A stretch of 64,000 bases of DNA from Acidobacteriota bacterium (GTDB lineage: Bacteria; Acidobacteriota; Terriglobia; Terriglobales; SCQP01). Position numbers and translations under genes: made by a program. The DNA is taken from contig JAKASR010000015.1 of NCBI GenBank assembly GCA_021818955.1, forward strand, positions 26,639 through 90,638, given 5' to 3'. Below are positions 36,979 through 45,776 of this stretch, in pieces. Below the pieces are notes generated by a model. The model was not told where the DNA came from and made no database searches. It saw nothing but the letters and a program-made list of their open reading frames with translations. The stretch's first letter is position 1; each line of letters opens with the position of its first letter.

Positions 36979-38574
36979 ATGCCGGCCGCCCTCGAGCTCG
37001 CGCTCTTTCATCACGCCTTCCACTCCATCGCCGAGGAAATGGGCGCGGTGCTGCGGCGCACCGCCTTCTCGCCCAATATCAAGGAGCGGCGCGACTACTC
37101 CTGCGCCGTCTTTGACGCCGCCGGAGAAGCCATCGCTATGGGCGACCACATGCCAGTGCACCTCGGCTCGATGCCGAGGTCGGTGGCCGCGGCGCTGCGC
37201 GCCGGCCCGATGCGCCCCGGCGACATGGTGCTGCTCAACGATCCTTACGCCGGCGGCACCCACCTCCCCGACCTCACCCTGGTGGCGCCCGTCTTTCTCG
37301 CCCGCGGCGCCGGCCGGGAGCATGGCCGCCGCCCGGATTTTTATGTCGCCGCGCGCGCCCATCACGCCGATATCGGCGGCGCCGCCCCGGGCTCGATGGC
37401 CTTGGCGCGCGAGATTCAGGCCGAAGGTTTGCGCATTCCGCCGGTCTGGCTGCTGCGCCAGGGCCGCATCATGCCGGAAATTCTCGCGCTGCTGCTGGCC
37501 AACGTCCGCACGCCGCAAGAGCGCGAAGGCGACTTGAGCGCGCAAATCGGCGCCTGCCGCACCGGCCTGGCGCGCCTGCAGGAGATGGCCGCGCGCCATG
37601 GACGCGCCACGCTTCCGGCCCGCGCCCGCGCCCTGCTCGATTACTCCGAACGCTTGATGCGGGCCGAGCTGGCGCGCCTGCCGCGCGGGACTTTCCGCGC
37701 CGAAGATGCGCTCGACGATGATGGTTTCGGCCACGGCCCCGTCCGGCTGCGCGTGGCCGTTCAATTCGATCCCCGCCGCCGCCGCGCGGCGGTGGATTTT
37801 GCCGGCTCCGCCGCTCAGGTCGCCGGCGGCATCAACGCCGTCTTCGCCATTACCTGGTCGGCGGTGTTCTATGTTTTCCGCTGCCTGCTGGGCGGCGACG
37901 CTCCGGCCACCACCGGCTTGATGCGCCCGATTACGGTGCGCGCCCCCGAAGGCTCGGTCGTGAACGCGCGCTGGCCGGCGGCGGTGGCCGCCGGCAATGT
38001 CGAAACCTCGCAGCGCATTGTGGATACGCTGTTGCGTGCGCTGGCTCAGGCCGCCCCCGATCGCGTGCCGGCCGCCAGTTCGGGCACCATGAATAATCTC
38101 GCCATCGGCGGTCTCGATCCGCGCACCGGCGAGCCTTTCGCCTATTACGAAACCATCGCCGGCGGCATGGGCGCGCGTCCCAACGCCGATGGCCTCGGCG
38201 GCGTTCATACCCACATGACCAACTCGCTCAACACTCCGGCCGAGGCGCTCGAATATGCCTATCCGCTGCGCCTGCGGCAGTACCGCCTGCGCCGCGGCTC
38301 GGGTGGCGCCGGCCGCTTTCGCGGCGGCGATGGCCTGGTGCGCGAAGTCGAATTGCTGGCGCCGGCGCAGGCCACCGTGCTCGCCGACCGCCGCCGCACC
38401 GCGCCCTATGGCTTGTCCGGCGGCCGGCCCGGCCGGCCCGGCCGCACCCTGCTGCTCCCGCCTCGGGGCGGGGTAGAAACAATGCCGGGCAAATTCAGCC
38501 GCCACTTGCCCGCCGGCGCCCGCCTGCGCATCGAATCCCCCGGCGGCGGCGGCTGGGGCCGCCCCAGGCATTAG
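36979..38574 (+). CDS. hyuB: Hydantoinase/oxoprolinase subunit B
   Basis: 531 residues from the ATG at 36979; the frame opens at 36922 but the added 19 residues are not family-like and would span the promoter. HyuB hallmarks: 'LRRTAFSPNIKERRDYSCAV' near residue 25, 'GDHMPVHLGSMPRSV' near 55, 'LLNDPYAGGTHLPDLTLVAP' near 80, 'ARAHHADIGGAAPGSM' near 120, 'INAVFAITWSAVFYVFRCLL' near 285 and 'HMTNSLNTPAEALEYAYPLR' near 420. Catalytic partner of HyuA. The C-terminus ends in a Gly-rich 'ESPGGGGWG' typical of the family. Confidence 0.93.
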   Translation: MPAALELALFHHAFHSIAEEMGAVLRRTAFSPNIKERRDYSCAVFDAAGEAIAMGDHMPVHLGSMPRSVAAALRAGPMRPGDMVLLNDPYAGGTHLPDLTLVAPVFLARGAGREHGRRPDFYVAARAHHADIGGAAPGSMALAREIQAEGLRIPPVWLLRQGRIMPEILALLLANVRTPQEREGDLSAQIGACRTGLARLQEMAARHGRATLPARARALLDYSERLMRAELARLPRGTFRAEDALDDDGFGHGPVRLRVAVQFDPRRRRAAVDFAGSAAQVAGGINAVFAITWSAVFYVFRCLLGGDAPATTGLMRPITVRAPEGSVVNARWPAAVAAGNVETSQRIVDTLLRALAQAAPDRVPAASSGTMNNLAIGGLDPRTGEPFAYYETIAGGMGARPNADGLGGVHTHMTNSLNTPAEALEYAYPLRLRQYRLRRGSGGAGRFRGGDGLVREVELLAPAQATVLADRRRTAPYGLSGGRPGRPGRTLLLPPRGGVETMPGKFSRHLPAGARLRIESPGGGGWGRPRH

Positions 38575-38806
38575 TACGCATTTCGAATAAACGCAATGTG
38601 ACAGACTTTAATGTGCGATGCGGCGAAGCGGCGGGACGGGAGATAACGTGCAAGAACTTATGCGAAAAATACTGGACACTACCGAGCTTTTCCTCGCAGT
38701 ATTCGCGGCACATCAGCCCATCGGCAGCACGGCTTCGGCACAAGGGAGAGTCCGCACGTCACAATCATATGTGAGAATAGCAATTCAGAAAATAACTGAT
38801 GACCCA
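38575..38806. other. AT-rich spacer with weak short ORFs
   Basis: Base composition changes sharply from GC-rich hyuB to AT-rich sequence that continues through the next gene. A 69-codon frame (38618-38827, plus) overlaps the end of the TIMP-like gene on the other strand and has no ribosome-binding site or recognisable product. I do not call it as a gene. Confidence 0.4.
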
Positions 38807-39994
38807 TTATGGACTTATTGGCTTTAGAACTAAATGATATGTGGCGTTGGAGCGCAGGATGATCGTTTTCTTGATCATATGCCAATCAAGAATACTGGCT
38901 GGAAAAGTACCGTTATTGGGCCTGGGTATTATAAATGTGCGTACAATATATCTGCCTGCGGGTATTAGGCCAAAGGAATTTGAGCCTGTTCCCGTCAGGA
39001 CATGCCACTCATGGTAACCGAGTGCATTACGGGTAGGGCTATCAATCGCAATTCCTATATTCGAATAAGGTAATGGCTTGGAATCAAGTGATTTGATATA
39101 AAAAGATATGGTGTATAGCTGTTGGCGTTGCAGTGTAAAATTATATCTTTTTAAATGCGAACCGGCTCGAATATTAATCTTATCAGCCTTGGAATATTTC
39201 ATTACGCCGGGATAATACGCGACCCATCGAGTATATTGCTGGAAATTGTCAAATTCGGCAGTAAGAATGTATTGGCCGGTTCGTAATAAGGGTATGCAAT
39301 AGCGGCCATCGGGTTTGGATAAATTCGGATCGCCCGCTTGATATGGCGGCAGCCAATGGCTTCGAATTTGCCACATTTCGACGTCGATATTTTCAGCCGG
39401 ACTTCCATCTGCCTTAGTGACTCTTCCACAAAGCGTGGCATACCATTGAGCCTCATGTCGCGCCCAATATTGTTCAGGATTAAGTTGATCTTCAGGGCTG
39501 GCCGGCTCGCCGCGTAAATATCGCAATTCGGGGCCTGAATGTTCTATGGGGGCGGTTCCTGTACAAATACTTGTAAACAAAAATCGCCCATGTTCAATCC
39601 AATTCGCGTAAATGAGATAAGCGTGATGGGTTTCAAAATCAAATCCGCAATCACTATCTCCATATCCAGTGACGATGGAAACATATTGTTTTAAATGACC
39701 CCGGTATATTCGCATAACTTTTACGATTACGATCCGATGGGTGTTTCTGAAGGTAATGGAAAAAACATTGACTGGGATTCTGGCATGCCCAGCTTGTAGT
39801 TTCTGTCGAATCACGACTCCTTCAAAAACTACTTGGGTCTGCTGACTTTGTTGTCGGGCGAGCTCACGCATGGACTTGGCATTTATAGGGGGACATGTAC
39901 AGGCCATCGCATCAAATGTGACCCCCCAAAATAGAATGCTGAAGAGAATCAACCATTTCCTTAGCCGGAATTTCCAATTTAAATAGCCCCGCAT
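38807..39994 (-). CDS. Secreted protein with TIMP-like (NTR) N-terminal domain, AT-rich gene
   Basis: 395 residues from the ATG at 39994; a longer frame to 40078 adds 28 residues before the signal peptide. The signal region 'KWLILFSILFWGVTFDAMA' is followed by mature 'CTCPPINAKSMRELA', closely like the N-terminal CTC-x-P of animal TIMPs, where the free N-terminal Cys binds the metalloprotease zinc. The next part 'VVFEGVVIRQKL' and 'VSIVTGYGDSDCGFDFETHH' fits an NTR/TIMP-like OB fold with paired cysteines. After 'YATLCGRVTKADGSPAENID' (about residue 205) two Ig-like carboxypeptidase-regulatory-type repeats follow. Codons are AT-rich, unlike all neighbours, so recent transfer is likely. Binding a metalloprotease is inference. 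Confidence 0.8.
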   Translation of the reverse strand: MRGYLNWKFRLRKWLILFSILFWGVTFDAMACTCPPINAKSMRELARQQSQQTQVVFEGVVIRQKLQAGHARIPVNVFSITFRNTHRIVIVKVMRIYRGHLKQYVSIVTGYGDSDCGFDFETHHAYLIYANWIEHGRFLFTSICTGTAPIEHSGPELRYLRGEPASPEDQLNPEQYWARHEAQWYATLCGRVTKADGSPAENIDVEMWQIRSHWLPPYQAGDPNLSKPDGRYCIPLLRTGQYILTAEFDNFQQYTRWVAYYPGVMKYSKADKINIRAGSHLKRYNFTLQRQQLYTISFYIKSLDSKPLPYSNIGIAIDSPTRNALGYHEWHVLTGTGSNSFGLIPAGRYIVRTFIIPRPNNGTFPASILDWHMIKKTIILRSNATYHLVLKPISP

Positions 39995-40141
39995 GGAATC
40001 ATCTGTTATTTTCCGATGGCGGCGGAACAATGCTGTAATTCCGATGGATAGGCCAAAGTGAATCTTTGGCTGGTTCATGGAAAAATATTAATGCTTTCTG
40101 ATCTTTTATGCCGGTGCATAAAAAAATAATTTCGGCCTTCG

Positions 40142-40150
40142 TGCTATAGT
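40142..40150 (+). promoter_or_regulatory. Extended -10 promoter TGCTATAGT
   Basis: TGCTATAGT ends 9 nt before the ATG at 40160; identical to the elements at 17905-17913 and 26423-26431. It supports the small ORF that follows. Confidence 0.5.
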
Positions 40151-40159
40151 CGCCAAACG

Positions 40160-40624
40160 ATGTGCTGCCCGTTTTTTGTGCCGCGCCAATTGACCTTCGC
40201 CGCCGCCGGATGGCCCCTGGGCGGACGTTGGAGCGGCGCCTGCGCCGCGGCGCTCCGGCCGCCCGATGGCGGCCATGCCGGCGATAGCGGCGAATGGGCG
40301 ATTGACGCCGCCCAGCTTGAGGGCTGCAATCTGGGCTATGCACTGAAATGCCCGCGCCTGCCCGCTACGCGCGCCGCCGACCGGGTCTCTTTCGCGCTCG
40401 GCCGCAGCCACGCCGGACGCCTGCTCCTGCAATTCGCGCTCGAGCGCGAACACGCGCCCGCCGCCTGCGGACATCTGCTTTTCGATCTCGAGCGCCAGGC
40501 CTGGCTGCGCCCGCACACCGATTCCCGCCTGCAATGCCAAGCGGAGGCTTTTTTGCATGCCGCCCGCCTCGCTTCCGCCTCCGCGGGCGAAAAGCAGCTT
40601 GGATTGTTTCGGGAAAACGCTTAG
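40160..40624 (+). CDS. Small cysteine-containing hypothetical protein
   Basis: 154 residues, not recognised. Codon use has the strong GC third-position bias of the region, unlike the AT-rich gene before it, and a perfect extended -10 element sits 9 nt upstream. Seven or so cysteines are spread over the chain (two at residues 2-3, then 'GACAAA', 'EGCNLGYALKC', 'AACGHLL', 'LQCQAEAF'). No membrane helix or signal peptide. Overlapping frames on both strands are also open because of high GC, so the call is moderate. Confidence 0.5.
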   Translation: MCCPFFVPRQLTFAAAGWPLGGRWSGACAAALRPPDGGHAGDSGEWAIDAAQLEGCNLGYALKCPRLPATRAADRVSFALGRSHAGRLLLQFALEREHAPAACGHLLFDLERQAWLRPHTDSRLQCQAEAFLHAARLASASAGEKQLGLFRENA

Positions 40625-40699
40625 CTATCCGCACCCCACTGAAGCGCTGGCGAGGCGGGCGGGGATGCCGCAAAGCGGCTCGGGCGCTTGCGGCGACGC

Positions 40700-41443
40700 T
40701 CAGCGCTGATTCAATTTCGCCAGCAGCCGCAGGATCTCGATATACATCCATACCAGCGTCACCATTATGCCGAACGCGCCATACCATTCCATGTATTTGG
40801 CCGCGCCCGCATGCACGCCGGTTTCGATAAAGCCGAAATCGAGAATCAGGTTGAGCGCGGCGACGATCACGATCACCACGCTGATGCCAATGCCCAGCGG
40901 GCCGGAGCTGTTCAGCAAAGGCACGCCGGCATGAAAAAAGCCCAGCGCCATATCGATCATATAGACGATGAAGATGCCGCCGGTGGCGGCCACCACGCCC
41001 ATGGTGAATTTTGGCGTGGCCCGCAATTTTCCCGAGGTGTAGAGCATCAGCATGATCACGGTGACGCCCAGCGTGGCTTCCAGCGCCTCGAGCGCAATGC
41101 CGTGATAAGTCTGGTTGAGCACCGCCGATAGGCCGCCCAAGGCCAACCCTTCGCAGAGCGCATAGAGCGGGGCGGTGGCCGGCGCCCAGGTTTTTTTAAA
41201 GACCGTTACCAGCGCAAAAGCCAAGCCGCCGAGAGTGCCGCCCCAAAGCCAGGCGGGCAGGGAGGCGGGCTGGGTCAGGGCCAGATGCCAGGTCCAGGCG
41301 GCGGCCGCAAACGCGCAGAAGAGCAGCAAGCCGGTCTTGTTGATCGTGCCCTGCAGCGTCATCGCTTCGCCGGAGGCGGCAAGGTGATTTTGAAAGGTTT
41401 TTGCGCTAAGCGCCGGGTTCGAGGTTTTGATCAGTGCGGCCAT
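40700..41443 (-). CDS. Bax inhibitor-1/YccA-family membrane protein
   Basis: 247 residues with seven hydrophobic segments after a polar N-terminus ('NPALSAKTFQNHLAASGEAM'). Family features: 'LYALCEGLALGGLSAVLNQT' near residue 92, 'IALEALEATLGVTVIMLMLY' near 115, 'GIGISVVIVIVAALNLILDF' near 178 and the C-terminal 'YMEWYGAFGIMVTLVWMYIE'. The acidic 'ILDFGFIETG' matches the conserved Asp that gates ion leak in this family. Bacterial members are proposed calcium/proton leak channels or protease modulators. AAGGAAC lies before the ATG. Divergent from the amino acid permease gene. Confidence 0.9.
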   Translation of the reverse strand: MAALIKTSNPALSAKTFQNHLAASGEAMTLQGTINKTGLLLFCAFAAAAWTWHLALTQPASLPAWLWGGTLGGLAFALVTVFKKTWAPATAPLYALCEGLALGGLSAVLNQTYHGIALEALEATLGVTVIMLMLYTSGKLRATPKFTMGVVAATGGIFIVYMIDMALGFFHAGVPLLNSSGPLGIGISVVIVIVAALNLILDFGFIETGVHAGAAKYMEWYGAFGIMVTLVWMYIEILRLLAKLNQR

Positions 41444-41569
41444 GTCCGGTTCCTTGGCGTGCGGTCCATGCAGGTTGGTCGGCCGATTATAAGCTGAATT
41501 CCTGGCGGAGCGAAGCGGTGAGAGTTTGCATAGCCAATCTCGGATGCAGGCGGGTTATGCTGGTGCGCA

Positions 41570-42982
41570 ATGGCTTCCTCAACCCAGCCGCAGCCGCCGC
41601 CCCAGCTCGAGCGCAGCTTTTCGCTGCTGCAGGCCACCGCCTTCAACATGTCCAACATGGTGGGCATCGGCATCTTCATCACCGTGCCGTTGATCCTGGC
41701 GCAGTTGCCCGGGCCGCAGGCGATGCTGGGCTGGCTGGCCGGCGCGCTGCTGGCCTTCTGCGACGGCATGATCTGGTGCGAATTGGGGGCCAAATGGCCC
41801 GGCTCGGGCGGTTCCTACCTGTTTCTGCGCGAAGCATACGGGCCCGAACGCTGGGGGCGGCTGCTGGCGTTTCTCTTCATCTGGCAGTTTCTGCTCAGCG
41901 GCCCCCTGGAGATCGCCTCCGGCAGCATCGGCTTCGCCAACTACGCCGGCTATTTTTTTCCCCACCTCAGCCTCACTCACCACGACCTGATCGCCATGGG
42001 CGTGGCGCTGGTCTCGCTGCTGCTCTGTTATCGCCGCATTCAATCGGTGGGCAAAATCACGGTTGTACTCTGGGTCGGCATGATCATCACGCTCGCCTTG
42101 ACCATCGTGGCCGGCGTGACCCATTTCCACCCGCAACTGGCCTTTCACGGCCAGCCCTGGCATTGGAACGGCGCGGGCTTCGCCGCGCTGGGCGCCGCCA
42201 TGGGCCTGGTGATCTACGACCTGATGGGCTATTACGTCGTCTGCTATATGGGCGAAGAGGTGCGCCAGCCGGAAAAAACCATTCCGCGCTCGATCGTGCT
42301 CTCGCTGTTGGCGGTGACGGGGCTCTATCTGGCCGTCCATCTCGCTTTCGTGGGCGCCCTGCCGCTGGCCGAGGCGCGCGCCAGCAATTATGTCGGCAGC
42401 CTGTTTATCCTGCGCGTCTGGGGTCCGAAAGCGGCGGCCATCCTGACCGCGCTGATTCTCTGGACCAGTTTTGCTTCGGTCTTCGCGCTCATGCTGGGCT
42501 ACTCGCGCATTCCTTATGCCGCCGCCCAGGACGGCTACTTTTTTCGCGTCTTTCGCCACGTCCATCCGCGCGGTAAATTTCCCGACCTCTCGCTGGTGGT
42601 GCTGGGCCTGGTGACCATGCTGGTCAGCCTGCTGCCGCTGGAAACCGAAATCTTCATCCTGTTGACCTCGCGCATCCTCATCCAATTTCTGGCGCAGGGC
42701 TTTGGCGTCTTCCTGCTGCACAAAAAATATCCCGCGCGCGCGCGCCCCTTCCGCATGTGGCTCTATCCCCTGCCGGTGCTGCTGGCCATGGCCGGTTGGA
42801 TCTACGTCTTCACCCAGTCCGGCTCGACCTCGCTGCGCCTGGCCGGCCACACGTTGACGTTGAGCAATATGGTCTGGAGCACGCTCAGTCTGGTGATCGG
42901 CGTGCCGCTGTTCTTTATCTGGGCCTGGCGGCAGCGCGCCTGGCCCTTTGCCCGGCGGCAGCAAATCCAGTCCGCGGGTTAG
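41570..42982 (+). CDS. APC-superfamily amino acid permease
   Basis: 470 residues with about 12 hydrophobic helices. N-terminal 'SLLQATAFNMSNMVGIGIFI' is the conserved unwound helix 1 (GIGIF) of APC transporters; 'GALLAFCDGMIWCELGAKWP' and 'GSGGSYLFLREAYGPERWGR' mark helices 2-3, with 'YYVVCYMGEEVRQPEKTIPR' near residue 225 at the helix 6-7 loop. Imports an amino acid or amine; substrate unknown. TATGCT ends 8 nt before the ATG, without a Shine-Dalgarno sequence. Its stop codon overlaps that of the convergent thioesterase gene. Confidence 0.9.
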   Translation: MASSTQPQPPPQLERSFSLLQATAFNMSNMVGIGIFITVPLILAQLPGPQAMLGWLAGALLAFCDGMIWCELGAKWPGSGGSYLFLREAYGPERWGRLLAFLFIWQFLLSGPLEIASGSIGFANYAGYFFPHLSLTHHDLIAMGVALVSLLLCYRRIQSVGKITVVLWVGMIITLALTIVAGVTHFHPQLAFHGQPWHWNGAGFAALGAAMGLVIYDLMGYYVVCYMGEEVRQPEKTIPRSIVLSLLAVTGLYLAVHLAFVGALPLAEARASNYVGSLFILRVWGPKAAAILTALILWTSFASVFALMLGYSRIPYAAAQDGYFFRVFRHVHPRGKFPDLSLVVLGLVTMLVSLLPLETEIFILLTSRILIQFLAQGFGVFLLHKKYPARARPFRMWLYPLPVLLAMAGWIYVFTQSGSTSLRLAGHTLTLSNMVWSTLSLVIGVPLFFIWAWRQRAWPFARRQQIQSAG

Positions 42983-43476
42983 ATTGCTTGGCGGCGGCGC
43001 TGGCGCTCGGCCATGCGATATTCGTGCCGCTGTCCGGCCTGCTCATAGCGCCGGCGCTCCTCCCCGGTCTGGGGCAGGACGGGCGGGATTTCCTTGCGCC
43101 GGCCCTGGGCATCGAGCGCGACGAAGGTGAGATAGGCGGAGCTGGTGTGCTGGCGCTCGCCGGTCAGCACGTTTTCGGAAAACACCTTGACGCCGACTTC
43201 CATGGAAGTATGAAAGACGCGATTGACGCTGGATTTCAGCACGATCAGCTCGCCTACGCGGATGGGATGCAGGAAATCCATGTGGTCGATCGAGGCGGTG
43301 ACGACGTAGCTGGAGGCATGGCGGTGAGCGGCAATGGCGCCACAAACGTCCACCAGATGCATGACTTTGCCGCCCAGAATATTGCCCAGCGGATTGGCGT
43401 CATTGGGCAGCACCACTTCGGTCATTTCCGCCTGCGAGGCGCTGACCGGGCGTCCGGCGATCGCTTCCGTTTTCAT
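42979..43476 (-). CDS. Acyl-CoA thioesterase, hotdog fold (YciA/BACH type)
   Basis: 165 residues from the ATG at 43476; the open frame upstream to 43611 is antisense to the next gene. Hotdog motif 'VLPNDANPLGNILGGKVMHL' at residues about 22-41, with the catalytic Asn/Asp in 'NDANPLGN', and 'ASIDHMDFLHPIRVGELIVL' near 65. The C-terminal 'GERRRYEQAGQRHEYR' is a basic helix. Hydrolyses acyl-CoA esters in the cytosol. The stop codon shares bases with the stop of the convergent permease gene (42979-42982), so there is no room for a terminator between them. Confidence 0.9.
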   Translation of the reverse strand: MKTEAIAGRPVSASQAEMTEVVLPNDANPLGNILGGKVMHLVDVCGAIAAHRHASSYVVTASIDHMDFLHPIRVGELIVLKSSVNRVFHTSMEVGVKVFSENVLTGERQHTSSAYLTFVALDAQGRRKEIPPVLPQTGEERRRYEQAGQRHEYRMAERQRRRQAI

Positions 43477-43676
43477 ACCAGAGACAGCATAACAGCTAGT
43501 TTTGCATTCAGCGAAACCGCCGCCGCGGGGGTGGGCCGGGCGGCGGCGCGCGCGCGGCACTGGCCGGCCGCATAATGAATGCGCCGCGCCGCCCCAGCAG
43601 ACCCGCCGCATCCAAGCGCGTGGCGGACGGCCATATCCTTTATACTGATGCTAGACCGCGCCTGGGACTTACCCCG

Positions 43677-45296
43677 ATGAAATCACTGCGCACTTTTACT
43701 ACCCTGTCGCTGTTTTTAGTCGCCTGCTCGCTCGCCGGCGGATTGCTAGGCCCGCGCATGGAGGCGACCCAGCAGGGCGGCGATCATACGATTCAGCAGG
43801 ATCTGAAAAAATTCGCCCGCGTTTATGAAATCGTGGCGCAAAACTACGCCGAACCGGTGAAACCCCGCCAGGTCATCTTTCATGGCGCCATTCCCGGCAT
43901 GCTGCGCGTGCTCGATCCGCACTCCTTTTTCCTGGGGCCGCGCGGCTTCGCCCGCATGGAAGAGCAGCAGAGCTCGCATTACTATGGCGTGGGCATGGAA
44001 ATTCGCGGCGAAAATAACCACACCGTCATCTGGATGCCCTTTGTCGGCTCGCCCGCTTACAAAGCCGGTTTGCGTCCGGGAGATGTCATTGTCGGCGTGG
44101 ATGGCCAATCCACCACGGGGATGAGCACGGATAAAGTGGCTACCCTGCTGAAAGGGCCCAAAGGCACTACGGTCCACATCGAGGTCATGCGCGAGGGCCA
44201 TTCCAAGCCGCTTCAATTTAAGGTCGTTCGCGCCGCCGTTCATGAAAGCACCGTAGTTTGCGCTTTTCTCATCCGGCCGGGAATCGGTTTCATCCACCTG
44301 GGCAACGGCACCACCGGCTTTGCGGAAAGCACCCATCATGACCTGGTGAAGGCGATAGATGATCTGGGCGGGCCGGCGAAGTTGAACGGCTTGATCCTCG
44401 ACCTGCGCAATAATCCGGGGGGCTTGCTGACCCAGGCGGTGAAGGTGGCCGACATGTTCCTGGCCAAGGGTCAGGTGGTGGTCAGCCATCACGGCCGCTC
44501 CTCGCCCGAAGAGGTGCTGACCGCCGAGCATGGTAACCACGGCCACGATTATCCGCTGGTGGTGCTGGTCAATAACGATACCGCCAGCGCCGCCGAAATC
44601 GTTTCCGGCGCGATCCAGGATCACGATCGCGGCATCATCGCCGGCCAGACCACCTTCGGCAAAGGCCTGGTGCAGACGGTCATTCCCTTAAGCGATAACA
44701 CCGCCCTGGGCCTGACCACGGCGCATTACTATACGCCCAGCGGCCGGCTGATCCAGCGCGATTACAACGGCATGCCGCTCTACGATTACTTCTGGGCGCA
44801 CGACAATACCACCAGTAAAGCGCATCGCCAGGTCAAGCTGACCGACAGCGGGCGCATTGTTTACGGCGGCGGCGGCATCACTCCCGACGTGGTGCTGCAA
44901 AAACCGAAATTGGATGACTTTCAAAAGAGCCTCTTTCCCAACCTGCTGACCGACCGCTTCCTGGAATTCGCCGACTTTTATCTCAGCCGGCACAACTCGG
45001 TGCCGCTCGACTGGAAACCGGACGCGCATACGCTGACCCTGTTTGAAAAATTCCTGAAGAGCAAGCGCATACCCTTTACCTCGCAACAGATGCAGGCGAA
45101 TGCCGATTGGATCAAGCTGCAGATTCGCGAACGCATCATCACCAATCTTTACGGCCAGAACCGCGGCTTGGAAATTGCCTACCGGCACGATCCCGAGGTC
45201 ACCAGCGCGATCACGCTGCTGCCCCAGGCCGAAGCGCTCGAAAAGCACGCGATGAAACTGCTGGCGGAGCGCGAGCACGCCGGGATGAGCCGCTAA
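43677..45296 (+). CDS. S41-family C-terminal processing peptidase (CtpA-like)
   Basis: 539 residues from the ATG at 43677; the frame from 43575 adds 34 basic residues before the signal. N-terminal membrane/signal segment 'TLSLFLVACSLAGGLLG' (LVAC could be a lipobox). PDZ domain at about 85-175 ('VGSPAYKAGLRPGDVIVGVD'). Protease core: 'GLILDLRNNPGGLLTQAVKV' near 240, nucleophile Ser in 'NNDTASAAEIVSGAIQD' near 300 and general-base Lys in 'AGQTTFGKGLVQTV' near 325. The helical C-terminal domain of about 150 residues is longer than minimal CtpA. Periplasmic processing of protein C-termini. A glutaredoxin gene follows after 16 bp. Confidence 0.93.
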   Translation: MKSLRTFTTLSLFLVACSLAGGLLGPRMEATQQGGDHTIQQDLKKFARVYEIVAQNYAEPVKPRQVIFHGAIPGMLRVLDPHSFFLGPRGFARMEEQQSSHYYGVGMEIRGENNHTVIWMPFVGSPAYKAGLRPGDVIVGVDGQSTTGMSTDKVATLLKGPKGTTVHIEVMREGHSKPLQFKVVRAAVHESTVVCAFLIRPGIGFIHLGNGTTGFAESTHHDLVKAIDDLGGPAKLNGLILDLRNNPGGLLTQAVKVADMFLAKGQVVVSHHGRSSPEEVLTAEHGNHGHDYPLVVLVNNDTASAAEIVSGAIQDHDRGIIAGQTTFGKGLVQTVIPLSDNTALGLTTAHYYTPSGRLIQRDYNGMPLYDYFWAHDNTTSKAHRQVKLTDSGRIVYGGGGITPDVVLQKPKLDDFQKSLFPNLLTDRFLEFADFYLSRHNSVPLDWKPDAHTLTLFEKFLKSKRIPFTSQQMQANADWIKLQIRERIITNLYGQNRGLEIAYRHDPEVTSAITLLPQAEALEKHAMKLLAEREHAGMSR

Positions 45297-45312
45297 GCCC
45301 GCGGCCATCACC

Positions 45313-45576
45313 ATGAAACCGGAAGGGAACGGCCACGGCCTTCGCCTGTACACCACCCCCTGGTGTCCCGATTGCCGCCGCGCCAAAGCCTTTTTACGCG
45401 AGCGCGGCATCGAGTTTGCCGAGATCAATATCGAAGAAACGCCGGGCGCGGCCGAGTTGGTGATGGAAAAGAACCAGGGCCGGCGCAAAGTGCCCACCTT
45501 CGAGGTTGACGGGCGTTATTTCGATTGCAGCCCCTTCGATGCCGGCCGTTTGAAGCGCGAGTTGGGGCTGGAATAA
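45313..45576 (+). CDS. Glutaredoxin-family protein
   Basis: 87 residues. Thioredoxin fold with active site 'TTPWCPDCRRAKAFL' (CPDC, residues about 18-21), cis-Pro in 'RRKVPTFEVDGRYF' and 'PFDAGRLKREL' at the end. CPDC-type small glutaredoxins are known in bacteria that use bacillithiol or mycothiol. This fits ypdA 2 kb downstream. Start 16 bp after the S41 peptidase stop, so it is likely co-transcribed. Confidence 0.9.
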   Translation: MKPEGNGHGLRLYTTPWCPDCRRAKAFLRERGIEFAEINIEETPGAAELVMEKNQGRRKVPTFEVDGRYFDCSPFDAGRLKRELGLE

Positions 45577-45615
45577 GCGGCCGCTTTCAGCGAGCCACTG
45601 CAATTTATCCTAAAA

Positions 45616-45704
45616 GCGTTAACAGCCGGGTCGCAAAGCGTCCGGCTTCGGCCGGACTCTTATGAAAGCGTCAGCGCCTAAAAGTAAAAGCGGCCGAACC
45701 GCGG
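45616..45704 (+). repeat. Dispersed UUCG-hairpin repeat, copy B (short form)
   Basis: About 89 bp, 40 bp after the glutaredoxin stop codon. Contains the GCGTTAAC box, then directly the GTCCGGC-TTCG-GCCGGAC hairpin, and the 'CCTAAAAGTAAA' block; the central ~100 bp of the long form are absent. Sense orientation is plus. Confidence 0.85.
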
Positions 45705-45776
45705 CGCCAAGCTTAAAAGCTCAATCCAAAGTCCCGCGGCGGATTCTATTTTGATGCCGCTCTTCCATCGCAGCTT

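Noticed and set aside
38618..38827. Short plus-strand frame of 69 codons after hyuB
   Set aside because: No ribosome-binding site, no recognisable product, overlaps the 3' end of the TIMP-like gene on the other strand.
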